From assembly GCA_963971285.1 (NCBI GenBank), contig OZ020246.1, positions 9,903,217 to 9,967,216 on the forward strand: a stretch of DNA of 64,000 nt, in the 5' to 3' direction. The translations under genes were made by a program, and so were the position numbers. The notes beneath the pieces are model-generated. The model ran no database searches. It was given only the letters and a program-made list of their open reading frames with translations, and was not told where the DNA came from. Position 1 is the stretch's first letter; the number at the start of each line of letters is the position of its first letter. Positions 1-11,811 of this stretch are shown one piece after another. The stretch comes from Astropecten irregularis (taxonomy: Eukaryota > Echinodermata > Asteroidea > Paxillosida > Astropectinidae).

Positions 1-2507
1 GTATGAAACGGGACAGGTGACGTGAAGAACTTTCGTCTCGTTTTCACCGAGGGACAGTGTCAAGTTGGACTCCATAATCATCTCCGCGACGGGAAAAGTT
101 TTTCCTCGCATACTGAATAATGAACTTTGTGACATTTTGCACGGACAAGAACTAGATTGTGCCACATCATCATGAATGTTGTGAACTTATTTGTCGCATG
201 ATCTGAATGACGAATTTAGGATTTTAGTGCAAGTTGTGGGTAAGTCAAAAAAATCTTGGATCAACCGAGGTGAGTGGAAACTTAGGGCAATGATTCACAA
301 TAGCACCCGCTACACGTACCTAACTAGTTCTAAAATTGCTTTCTAATTTACCATTCTCAACTTACTTTATCTAACTATTAAAGCAACCACTTTTGTCTGA
401 GAATTTCTTAGTTTCTGGAATTTTGAATGCACTTTTCATTGAGAAAATGGATCAAAATTGTACCTACTTTTGCGGCGAATCGGCAGTTTAGTTCGTTATA
501 TTAAATAATTTCTCTTAAAAAACCTAAAAACCACAAAACGTATTTTGCTGACGTGAACATGGATATCGAATCAAACATCATTAGGCCTATTATTGATCGG
601 CAATTGTAAATTATAATTTTGTTCTCTTAATGAAACAGGGTGCTATTGTGGACAAAATGCCGAACATAGGCCTAGTCCTAGTCCTAGTTTATTGTCAGTC
701 TGGCACCATGGGCACCGGTAAAAATTATTTGTACTGAAATTTTCACCTGAAGCTCAGCTAGAACCCTCCCCTTGAAATTTTTTTTTTTTCATGCTCAATT
801 TATCTAGAATTGAAGGCTCAAAATTTGCCTGAACCAGTTTTCATATTATGTCCCGATAATTTCAGTTTTAAAAAGTTCCACTGCTAACATCAGTTCTGAA
901 GCCCCATGTAAAAAAAAACGACCTCCCGGGCATTGAGAGCCTTCCCCGGTCAACATTGTCTATCCAGCTTGGTATAATTTGCATATGAATGGCTTGTTTG
1001 GCGAGCCAAATTTCGGTCACTTTTACCATCAATTAAAATGTACCGCTTTTCATTCACTTTTCGTCTGAGCCAATCAAGTTCCATGTATTTGTAATTTGCA
1101 TATGATGAGTCACGGGCTCACATACCAGTGTGCGCGTGAGTGGGCGTGGTTAAATCTAGTCACTGTCAAAAGTTTACTTCAGCACACTGTAGCCCCTATG
1201 TGGCCGTGTGCACCATTCATGTAGCGTATGTTTGTGTACATGTATGTAGGGTGTTTTTGTGTAGTATGCTGTGTCAATGACTTCAATGGCTTATAATTCG
1301 TCTAGTAATTTTTTGTTTTACAAAATTATTTCAAAGCTGAATGATATGAAAACAGACAAACGAAATGTATCAGATTTAATTCATTGGAATAAAAAAGAAT
1401 GGATTTTTTAGATTTTACTCTAGCTTTTACTGTTTTAGCCTAGGGGTCAATGGAACAAGTTTTGATTAAAGAAGTAACCCCTTGTTGGGGCCCTTTGTTA
1501 AATTTTAAAGGACTTTAAAATTCAGTCACTTTCCCTTGTTGTTATTTGATGATTAGCTAATGAGGGAACAGATCACTTGTAGAGCTGTAATGGCTGATAG
1601 CTTTCCAGTGGATGATAATTTTGTCGTTTCAAAATATTTCATATTCTTTTTCTATGCATTTAAATTCAACTTAAATTCAATTTAAAACAGTATACTTTCA
1701 GTGGACCAAATTTTCCCATTAACTGGATGTAGAGAGGGGAAAACACAAAACTGAAAAAAAACTTTGAATTATAAATCTTGCTAATGCTCCTATTTGGTTG
1801 AGTGAACAGCATTTGTACATAGCAATTTTTAATAAATATCACTTGTGCCAATCACATAACTGATTTTGTTTTTGCCATGTTACTGCATCGTAACTTGGTA
1901 AAAACACAAACACAGCAAGTTGATCAAACATTCATCCATACACTTGTTACATCGTCGGATACGATTTCTCGCTGACATTTTGCCATCGCGTCACCTCAGT
2001 TTAGGTGCTAGTTAGTTCAGGATTATGCTAGGTGTAGGGTAGGGTTAGGGTAGGGTAGTTTAGTTGATAGTTTAGTGTAGTTTAGTGTAGTTCTTAGTAT
2101 AGGGCCTAGCTATAGTGCCGCGTTACGTCGCGACCCACTTGACCGTGCTCGGTGCACTAATCAGCTCAATCGGCTCAATTGACATACTCATTCATCAAAT
2201 CAGAAGCCATATGATTTGCAGTGTTCATCCAAATTAATATCAACGCACATCTCACACAACTGTTAAACCATGCTGTTTAATCTCAACCAACGGGAGATAA
2301 ATTTTGGCTGCTATAAAGAATTAGTCATCAGTTCACTGAAAGTAATGGAGTAAAGATGGTGATGGAGAAAAAGCACAGGTTATAACCAGTGTACAAATTC
2401 GGGTGAATGAAACATTGAAAATGGACAAGTTACCATCCACTGTAAAAGTCAAATAAGATAACGGGGGTTGGCCAATTGGCATTAAAGGTGTGCTTGTGGA
2501 ATGAGTA
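1..2507. other. Stretch with no recognised gene
   Basis: AT-rich sequence with no long open frame and no repeat unit that I can define. A donor-like GTAAGT begins at 240, but there is no supporting upstream exon signal beyond that. A few GGGTTAGGGTAGGG words near 2035-2060 resemble telomeric repeats but are too short and irregular to call. I see nothing else supportable here. Confidence 0.5.
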
Positions 2508-5500
2508 ACTCTTCCACTATAGACAGAAGAAAATAGGTACAGAGTATTGGCCTGTATAGACCCAACTTTGTTACTTCAGAAGTTCATAAATTTAGGTTTA
2601 ACCTAAACCTGAGGAGAATTAGACAGCAAAAGCTTTGGTTAAAAACCAAGATTCAGGTTAAAAAAATAATTTGCATTAATAATTCTATGTGCATTGTAGG
2701 GTTAGGACATTATAATCTTCAAACCTGTGACAGTGTCTGGTGCCTTGTCACTTCAAAGGTAACCTCTCAGTGCATATAAGTAGCATTGATTTACAGAGGC
2801 CCTTTGTTGTAGATTATGGTGGAAAAATTACCTGATACTTGGATATGAAGGAGTAACCTCTCTCTATAGATTTAACACTAGACAGAAGAAAATAGGTACA
2901 GAGTATTGGCCTGTGTAGACCCAACTCTGCTAATTATCTGAGGAGAAATAAACATCAAAAGACAACAAATAAAAGAACAGTTGAATAAAGCCTAAGGAAT
3001 AAGCAGTAATACTTACTGGTGTTGCTTGTCAGTTATTTTATGTAAAAGATGATGACAAATAAACCATATTTGAAGAAAATGTGTTGTGTTTAACTGTTTA
3101 ATTAGAAATAAAAGTCAAAACAGTTTGCGGTTGAGTAAAGACTCATCATTTCCAGAAATAAAACCATGTGTGAAAAACATTTTTGCATCTGTGTGTATAT
3201 ATGTCTGTCCGTTTAACTTAGTTTAAGAAAAAAACAGTTTTAAAAAGTTAATGAAAAGATATAACCTCCTACAGCAAGACACCCTTTGTGTGCCGCTGAA
3301 ACTACATGTATTTGATTAAGAAGCTCAGGATGCAATGCCTGCTATATTGCCAAACATGAAGCAACTTCTTATTTTAAAGTCCAGTTTAACTTTATATATA
3401 GGGCTAGGGCATTATTATCTGCAAACCTGTGACAGTGCCTGGTGCCTTGTCACTTCAAAGGTAACCTCTCAGTGCATAATAGTAGCGTTGATTTTCAGAG
3501 GTCCTTTGTTGTAGATTATGGTGGAAATAACTACTTGATACTTGGACATGAAGGAGTAACCTCTCTATCTAGATTTAACACAAAAACAAAAGGAAATAGG
3601 TACAGAGTATTGGCCTGTATAGACCCAACTCTGTTACTTCAGAAGTTCATAAATTTAGGTTTGACCTAAACCTGAGAAGAACTAGACAGCAAAAGCTTTG
3701 GTTAAAAACCAAGATTCAAGTTAAAAAAATAATTTGCATTAATAATTAATTCTAAATGCATTGTAGGGTTAGGGCATTATAATCTGCAAACCTGTGACAG
3801 TGCCTTGTGCCTTGTCACTTCAAAGGTAACCTCTCAGTGCATATCAGTAGCGTTGATTTACAGAGGCCCTTTGTTGTAGATTATGGTGGAAAAATTACCT
3901 GATACTTGGACATGAAGGAGTAATTAACCTCTCTTAGAGGCCCTTATCTGCATATTTAACCCTGGATAGAAGGAAATAGTTACAGAGTATTGGCCTGTAT
4001 AGACCCAACTCTGTTGCTTTAAGAGTTCATAAATTTAGGTTTGACCTAAACCAAAGAAAAAATAGACATGCTTGGGTAAAAACCAAGATTAAAAAATAAT
4101 AATAATTTGTGATTATATTTAATTCATAATAATTAATACAGAGTATTGGCCTGTATAGACCCAACTCTGCTAATTATCTGAGGAGAAATAAACATCAAAA
4201 GACAACAAATAAAAGAACAGTTGAATAAAGCCTATAAGGAATGAGCAGAAATGCTTACTGGTGTTGCTTGTCAGTTATTTTATGTAAAAGATGATGACAA
4301 ATAAACCATATTTGAAGAAAATGTCTTGTGTTTAACTGTTTAATTAGAAATAAGGGTCAAAACAGTTGCGGTTGAGTAAAGACTCAACATTTTCAGAAAT
4401 AAAACCTTGTGTGAAAAACATTTTTGCATCTGTGTGTATGTCTGTCCGTTTAACTTAGTTTAAGAAAAAAAAACAGTTTTAAAAAGTCAATGAAAAGATA
4501 TAACCTCCTACAGCATGACACCCTTTGTGTGCCGCTGAAACTATTTGACTAAGAAGCTCAGGATGCAATGCCTGCTATATTGCCCAACATGAAGCAACTT
4601 CTTATTTTAAAGTCCATTTTAACTTTATATAGGGCTAGGGCATTATAATCAGTGGCGTCACCAGACTTTTGAGTCTGGGGGGGCACAAGGGGGGCACTAG
4701 CAATTGTTGGGGGGGGGGGCACTACAATAATATATATTATATTTTTTTTCACCAACCCAAATCTCAAATGGGGGGGCAACGCGGGGGGGCACAAGGTTTT
4801 CCAGGGGGGGCACGTGCCCCCCCTGGCCACCCCTTGGCGATGCCACTGATTATAATCTGCAAACCTGTGACAGTGCCTGGTGCCTTGTCACTTCAAAGGT
4901 AACCTCTCAGTGCATATAAGTAGCATTGATTTACAGAGGCCCTTTGTTGTAGATTATGGTGGAAAAATTACCTGATACTTGGATATGAAGGAGTAACCTC
5001 TCTCTATAGATTTAACACTAGACAGAAGAAAATAGGTACAGAGTATTGGCCTGTATAGACCCAACTCTGTTACTTCAGAAGTTCATAAATTTAGGTTTAA
5101 CCTAAAACTGAAGAGAAATAGACAGCAAAAGCTTTGGTTACAAACCAAGATTCAAGTTAAAAAAATAATTTGCATTAATTAATTCTAAATGCATTGTAGG
5201 GTTAGGGCATTATAATCTGCAAACCTGTGACAGTGCCTGGTGCCTTGTCACTTCAAAGGTAACCTCTCAGTGCATATCAGTAGCGTTGATTTCCAGAGGC
5301 CCTTTGTTGTAGATTATAGTGGAAAAACTACCTGATACTTGGACACGAAGGAGTAAGTATCCTCTCTTAGAGGCCCTTAACTGCACATTTAACCCTGGAT
5401 AGAAGGAAATAGGTACAGAGTATTGGCCTGTATAGACCCAACTCTGTTACTTCAAGAGTTCATAAATTGAGGTTCGACCTAAACTCTGAGGAGAAATCGA

Positions 5501-8500
5501 CATCAAAAGCTTGGGTTGAATCCAAGATTCAAATAAAATAAAAACTTAATTTGCGATACTAATTGATTCATAATAATTAATACAGAGTATTGGCCTGTAT
5601 AGACCCAACTCAGTTAATTCAAGAGTTCATAATTATAAGTTCAACCTAAACTTTGAAGAGAAATAAACATCAAAAGACAACGAATAAAAGAACAGTTGAA
5701 TAATGGAATGGGCAGAAATGCTTACTGGTGGTGCTTGTCAGTTATTTGATGTTTAAGATGATGACAAATAAACCATATTGAAGAAAATGTGTTGTGTTTA
5801 TTAACTCTTTAATTACGGAAATAAAGGTCAAAAACAGTTTTACATGAACACATTGAGTAAAGACTCAAAATGTTCAGAAATAAAACCATGTGTGAACAAC
5901 TTTTTTGCATTTGTGTGTATGTCTATGTCTGGTTTACTTAGTTTAAGAAAAAAAAAAGTTTTAAAAAGTGATTGAAAAGATATAACCATCTACAGCAAGA
6001 CACCCTTTGTGTGCCGCTGAAACTGTTTGACTGAGAAGCTCAGGATGCAATACCTGGAACATTGCCCAGCATGAAGCAACTTCTTATTTTAAAGTCCATT
6101 TTAACCTTGTAGGGCTAGGGCATTATAATCTGCAAACCTGTGACAGTGCCTGGTGCCTTGTCACTTCAAAGGTAACCTCTCAGTGCATAATAGTAGCGTT
6201 GATTTACAGAGGCCCTTTGTTGTAGATTATGGTGAAAATAACTACTTGATACTTGGACATGAAGGAGTAACCTCTCTATGTAGATTTAACACTAGACAGA
6301 AGAAAATAGGTACAGAGTATTGGCCTGTATAGACCCAACTCTGTTGCTTTAAGATTTCATAAATTTAGGTTTAACCTAAAACTGAAGAGAAATAGACAGC
6401 AAAAGCTTTGGTTAAAAACCAAGATGTAAGTTAAAAAAAAATTATTTGCATTAATTAATTCTAAATGCATTGTAGGGTTAGGACATTATAATCTGCAAAC
6501 TTGTGACAGTGCCTGGTTCCTTGTCACTTCAAAGGTAACCTCTCAGTGCATATCAGTAGCACTGATTTACAGAGGCCCTTTGTTGTAGATTATGGTGGAA
6601 AAATTACCTGATACTTGGACATGAAGGAGTAATTAACCTCTCTTAGAGGCCATTATCTGCATATTTATCCCTGGATAGAAGGAAATATGTACAGAGTATT
6701 TGCCTGTATAGACCCAACTCTGTTGCTTTAAGAGTTCATAAATTGAGGTTCGACCTAAACCCAAGGAGAAATCAAAAGCTTGGGTTGAAACCAAGATTCA
6801 AATAAAATAAAAACTTAATTTGCGATACTAATTGATTCATAATAATTAATACAGAGTATTGGCCTGTATAGACCCAACTCTGTTAATTCAAGAGTTCATA
6901 ATTATAAGTTCAACCTAAACTTTGAGGAGAAATAAACATCAAAATACAACTAATAAAAGAACAGTTGAATAAAGGAATGAGCAGAAATGCTTACTGGTGG
7001 TGCTTGTCAGTTATTTGATGTTTAAGATGATGACAAATAAACCATATTGAAGAAAATGTGTTGTGTTTATTAACTCTTTAATTAGAAATAAAGGTCAAAA
7101 ACAGTTTTACATGAACACGTTGAGTAAAGACTCAAAATGTTCAGAAATAAAACCATATGTGAACAACTTTTTTGCACTTGTGTGTATGTCTATGTCCGTT
7201 TTACTTAGTTTAAGAAAAACAAGTTTAAAAAAGTGATTGAAAAGATATAACCTCCTACAGCAAGACACCCTTTGTGTGCCGCTGAAACTATTTGACTAAG
7301 AAGCTCAGGATGCAATGCCTGCTACATTGCCCAGCATGAAGCAACTTATTATTTTAAAGTCCATTTTAACCTTGTATAGGGCTAGGGCATTATAATCTGC
7401 AAACCTGTGACAGTGCCTGGTGCCTTGTCACTTCAAAGGTAACCTCTCAGTGCATATAAGTAGCATTGATTTCCAGAGGTCCTTTGTTGTAGATTATGGT
7501 GGAAATAACTACTTGATACTTGGACATGAAGGACTAACCTCTCTATGTATATTTAACACTAGACAGAAGTAAATAGGTACAGAGTATTGGCCTGTATAGA
7601 CCCAACACTGTTGCTTTAAGATTTCATAAATTTAGGTTTAACCTAAAACTGAAGAGAAATAGACAGCAAAAGCTTTGGTTAAAAACCAAGATTCAAGTTA
7701 AACAAATAATTTGCATTAATTAATTCTAAATGCATTGTAGGGTTAGGGCATTATAATCTGCAAACCTGTGACAGTGCCTGGTGCCTTGTCACTTCAAAGG
7801 TAACCTCTCAGTGCATATCAGTAGCGTTGATTTCCAGAGGCCCTTTGTTGTAGATTATAGTGGAAAAACTACCTGATACTTCTTGGACACGAAGGAGTAA
7901 TTATCCTCTCTTAGAGGCCCTTAACTGCACATTTAACCCTGGATAGAAGGAAATAGGTACAGAGTATTGGCCTGTATAGACCCAACTCTGTTTCTTCAAG
8001 AGTTCATAAATTGAGGTTCGACCTAAACTCTGAGGAGAAAAAAAAAACATCAAAAGACAACAAATAAAAGAACAGTTGAATAAAGAAATGAGCAGAAATG
8101 CTTACTGGTGGTGCTTGTCGATTATCTGATGTTTAAGATGATGACAAATAAACCATATTGAAGAAAATGTGTTGTGTTTATTAACAGTTTTAAAAACAGT
8201 TTTACATGAACACGTTGAGTAAAGACTCAAAATGTTCAGAAATAAAACCATGTGTGAACAACTTTTTGCATTTGTGTGTATGTCTATGTCCGTTTTACTT
8301 AGTTTAAGAAAAAAAAGTTTTAAAAAGTCAATGAAAAGATACAACCTCCTACAGCAAGACACCCTTTGTGTGCCGCTGAAACTGTTTGACTAAGAAGCTC
8401 AGGATGCAATGCCTGCTACATTGCCCAGCAATCAGCATGAAGGAACTTTTAATTTTAAAGTCCATTTTAACCTTGTATAGGGCTAGGGCATTATAATCTG

Positions 8501-9020
8501 CAAACCTGTGACAGTGCCTGGTGCCTTGTCACTTCAAAGGTAACCTCTCGGTGCATATCAGTAGCGCTGATTTACAGAGGCCCTTTGTTGTAGATTATAG
8601 TGGAAAAACTACCTGATACTTGGACATGAAGGAATAATTAACCTCTCTTAGAGGCCATTATCTGCATATTTATCCCTGGATAGAAGGAAATAGGTACAGA
8701 GTATTGGCCTGTATAGACCCAACTCTGTTACTTCAAGAGTTCATAAATTGAGGTTCGACCTAAACTCTGAGGAGAAAAAAACATCAAAAGACAACAAATA
8801 AAAGAACAGTTGAATAAAGGAATGAGCAGAAATGCTTACTGGTTGTGCTTGTCAGTTATTTGATGTTTAAGATGATGACAAATAAACCATATTTGAAGGA
8901 AATGTGTTGTGTTCAAATGTTTAATCAGGAATAAAGGTCAAAAACATTTTTACATGAAAATGTTGAGTAAAGTCTCAAATTTTTCAGAAATAAAACCATG
9001 TGTGCAGAACTTTTGTGCAT
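2508..9020. repeat. Satellite array with higher-order repeat of about 1.27 kb
   Basis: A conserved block (GCAAACCTGTGACAGTGCC and the following 100 bases) recurs near 2725, 3425, 3788, 4860, 5220, 6133, 6500, 7400, 7760 and 8500. Spacing alternates between about 360 bp and 700-1070 bp, so two related half-units form a composite unit of about 1.27 kb (for example 6133 to 7400). Within the units lie small inverted repeats, such as TTTAGGTTTAACCTAAA and TTGAGTAAAGACTCAA. Divergence between copies is low (point changes and 1-10 base indels). No coding frame is shared between copies: frames of 60-90 codons appear in single copies only. The 3' edge fades into the next array near 9020. Function unknown. 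Confidence 0.9.
4650..4848. mobile_element. hAT-like miniature inverted-repeat element, 199 bp
   Basis: The ends are CAGTGGCGTCACCA on the left and, read in reverse complement, CAGTGGCATCGCCA on the right. The element is flanked by perfect 8-bp direct repeats ATTATAAT (4642-4649 and 4849-4856). Other satellite copies have a single ATTATAAT at this place, so they are empty sites that confirm the insertion. CAGTGGCG-type ends with an 8-bp duplication are typical of hAT superfamily elements. The interior is rich in G runs opposite C runs, would fold back, and has no transposase frame, so the element is non-autonomous. Confidence 0.9.
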
Positions 9021-9049
9021 TTGTGTGTATGTGTATGTCACTTTAATAA

Positions 9050-10390
9050 CGCCTGTAAACAGTTATATTCGATACTATTTACCCACATGTATGTACATGT
9101 ATTTGCCTTATATTAAGAAACAATTTGTTTTCTCCTCTTCTTACAGGAACATGTTCTAATCTTTTCTTTCCCCTGTGTATTGATATGTTTGTAATGAATA
9201 ACGTCTTTAATAAAAAATGTGTCTCTTTGTATGATGCAATGAACATGTACTTTTTTTTTTCCTCATTCTTTGAACCACAGTAATTCTGTTGTTCACACCT
9301 GTAAACAGTTATATTCCATACTATTTACTCACATGTATTTGCCTTTACTGAGAAAGGATTTTTTCTCCTCTTTTCTTACAGGAACATGTTCTAATCTTTT
9401 CTTTCCCCTGTGTATTGATATGTTTGTAATGAATAACTTCTTCAATAAAAATATTTCTCTATGTATGATGTAATGAACATGTTTTCTTTTTCCTCATTCT
9501 TTGAACCACAGTAGTTCTTTTGTTCACACTTGTAAACAGTGATATATTCCATACTAATACTCACATGTATTTGCCTTTACTGAGAAAAGATTTTTATCTC
9601 CTCTTCTTACAGGAACATGTTCTAATCTTTTCTTTCCCCTGTGTATTGATATGTTTGTAATGAATAACTTCTTTAATAAAAAATGTGTCTCTTTGTATGA
9701 TGTAATGAACATGTACTTTTCTTTTTCCTCATTCTTTGAACCACAGTAGTTCTGTTGTTCACACTAATAAACAGTTATATTCCATACTAATACTCACATG
9801 TATTTGCCTTTACTGAGAAAAGATTTTTATCTCCTCTTCTTACAGGAACATGTTCTAATCTTTTCTTTCCCCTGTGTAATGATATGTTTGTAATGAATAA
9901 CTTCTTTAATAAAAATTGTGTCTCTTTGTATGTTCTTTTCTTTTTCCTCATTCTTTGAACCACAGTAGTTCTGTTGTTCACACTTGTAAACAGTTATATT
10001 CCATATTATTTACTCACATGTATTTGCCTTTCCTGAGGAAGGATTTTTTCTCCTCTACTTACAGGAACATGTTCTAATCTTTTCTTTCCCCTGTGTATTG
10101 ATATGTTTGTAATGAATAACTTCTTTAATAAAAAAATCTCTCTTTGTATGATGTAATGAACATGTTTTCTTTTTCCTCATTCTTTGAACCACAGTTATTC
10201 TGTTGTTCACACTTGTAAACAGTTATATTCCATACTATTTACTGACATGTACATGTATTTGCCTTTACTGAGAAAGGATTTTTTCTCCTCCTCTCCTTAC
10301 AGGAACATGTTCTAATCTTTTCTTTCCCCTGTGTATTGATATGTTTGTAATGAATAACTTCTTTAATAAAAATTGTGTCTCTGTCATAAA
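9050..10390 (+). repeat. Tandem array, about 232-bp unit, six copies
   Basis: GGAACATGTTCTAATC recurs near 9147, 9381, 9611, 9845, 10065 and 10302. Each unit contains TGTAAACAGTTATATTC, a pyrimidine-rich tract ending in TTACAG, then GAACATGTTCTAATC, a T/C-rich stretch and TTTAATAAAAA about 70 bases later. A second acceptor-like sequence, CTTTGAACCACAG, follows. The combination of acceptor-like tract and AATAAA in every copy resembles a terminal exon, but no donor-like site is conserved. Reading frames here are short and not shared. Whether these are used in RNA is unknown. Confidence 0.85.
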
Positions 10391-10670
10391 CATGTACACA
10401 ATTTTATTTCTCTTTATTTATTTTGTGTTGTACATGATTTGATAAATAGTTTCATAATAAAAGTTCCCAGTTCTGTAGGAATGTGTCCTTTTATCCACAG
10501 GTGATGGACATGCACTAACCTGTTTTCTGCCCATGTTTTGTAATGTATATTTCAAATGAAAAGGCTTTGAAAAGTTGTTTCTCTGTCAGTACTATCTCTC
10601 ATCTATTAATTTGTAGAGCCAAACATGTGGTAAGTAAAAGCGCACATGTAAGTAAGAATAAGTGTGAGAT

Positions 10671-10974
10671 AGATCTCTATGCAGGAATGCCAAGAGTATC
10701 AGAAAAGATCCGAGAGCGGCGACTGAAGCTCGCTGGACACTGTGTCCGGCATCCTGAGCTGTCTGCCTGCACGACCATCTTGTGGGAGCCAAAGCAAGGC
10801 TATACCACTCGGGGAAGGAGGCATCTCACCTTCGTGGACCAGCTCAAGAAAGATACGGGCCTCACCAGTGCCGAAGAGCTGGGCTCCTGCATGCTGGATC
10901 GGGATGTCTGGAGGAAGATGATTCGTAGTTTGGCTCGCGACACCTTTCTGGCGGTCCCGACATAGTAGTAGTAG
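10671..10974 (+). pseudogene. 5'-truncated non-LTR retrotransposon, reverse-transcriptase C-terminal tail
   Basis: In frame from position 10672 the translation is IDLYAGMPRVSEKIRERR, then LKLAGHCVRHPELSA, and later TFVDQLKKDTGLTSAEELGS and MLDRDVWRKMI, ending at TAG. This RERRLxxAGHCVRHPE...DTGL...MLDRxxW pattern is the cysteine/histidine-containing tail that follows the reverse transcriptase in many animal LINE polyproteins. All of the endonuclease and polymerase domains are missing. The stop codon runs straight into a (TAG)n tail, so there is essentially no 3' UTR. Flanks carry a 12-bp target duplication with one mismatch: TAAGTGTGAGAT (10659-10670) and TAAGTGTTAGAT (10975-10986). A paralogous segment near 12360-12380 lacks the insert. 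An apparent ATG at 10543 belongs to host sequence, so the 140-codon frame is a fusion by chance. This is a dead copy. Confidence 0.88.
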
Positions 10975-11399
10975 TAAGTGTTAGATTATGCTCTGGAATT
11001 TAACAAATTACCTGTGACTCAGTTCTATATCTCACTAAATATATCTAACAAAACCTAGCTCTGCTAGGTCGAATGTTTTTCAGTTTTGGTAAGATTTACA
11101 GCTCAGCAGAGGGATATCTACCTGCCAGTGGATACTGAGGATATTGGGTGAGAATGGACAGCCAGAGAAGATACCAAAGAGGATGCTATTTAGGATCCGG
11201 AAGCAGGGACGGAGGACAGATGTTTGCACTGATGGCCCTGCTTGCTGAGCTTTCCATCTCTTATCCCCAAGGTGAATGTCATTTGAAGAAAAATGAAACT
11301 GAACAAAGGGGCTTGCATTCTAGGATTTAGAGTGAGGTTTGTCCTTCTCAAAGCAAACTCAAAGGCAGTCCTTACTTTAAATTACTTTCTCACCTATGA

Positions 11400-11541
11400 T
11401 GAGAGACTCCAGTCAAGTTGAGTCATTTACTCGCAATGACTCAAGCTGAGTCAAGTCATTTAGCCCTCGGGACTCGAGTCAAGTTGAGTCACCAAGAAAT
11501 GTGACTCAAGTCGAGTCATTGACTCGAGTCATTACAACTCT
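11400..11541. repeat. GACTCGAGTC-rich element, first copy
   Basis: This is a dense series of imperfect GACTCRAGTY words ending in GAGTCATTACAACTCTG. It lies inside a segmental duplication and is repeated at 13348-13492. Read on the minus strand it starts CAGAGTTGTAATGACTCGAG, resembling the CAGTGTTGTATGACTCGAG end of the hAT-like element at 47258. It is therefore probably a remnant of a non-autonomous hAT-type element. The left end is not clear. Confidence 0.5.
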
Positions 11542-11657
11542 GCAAATTTACCAGTTGATGAACACAGGGAACTTTGTGGTCAAGCTGTTAGTTTGTGCTT
11601 GTAAATTTTTATTTTGGAACTTTGTGATTATTTGCAACCGTTTAATTTCTATTTCAG

Positions 11658-11811
11658 GTTTATCAGCGGCACATTGTAAGGATATCAACAGGCTATGACG
11701 GGACATTCTGCAACAAGGAGAACTGTTCAACATCTGCAAGCCAGCTTCATCAGTAGATATTTGATCATGCTGTAGCCTCTATGTCTGCTTCTATATGATG
11801 ATAAAACATAG
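11658..11811 (+). other. Exon-like block, copy 1
   Basis: A pyrimidine-rich tract ending TTTCAG (11652-11657) precedes a 154-base block that ends at CATAG followed by GTATTA. The block is repeated at 13601 with the same borders. All three frames contain stops within the block, so if it is an exon it is noncoding or untranslated. The shared borders may simply reflect the surrounding duplication, which also covers both flanks. Confidence 0.3.

Noticed and set aside
2030..2100. Telomere-like GGGTTAGGGTAGGG words
   Set aside because: Only a few irregular units, not a tandem TTAGGG array.
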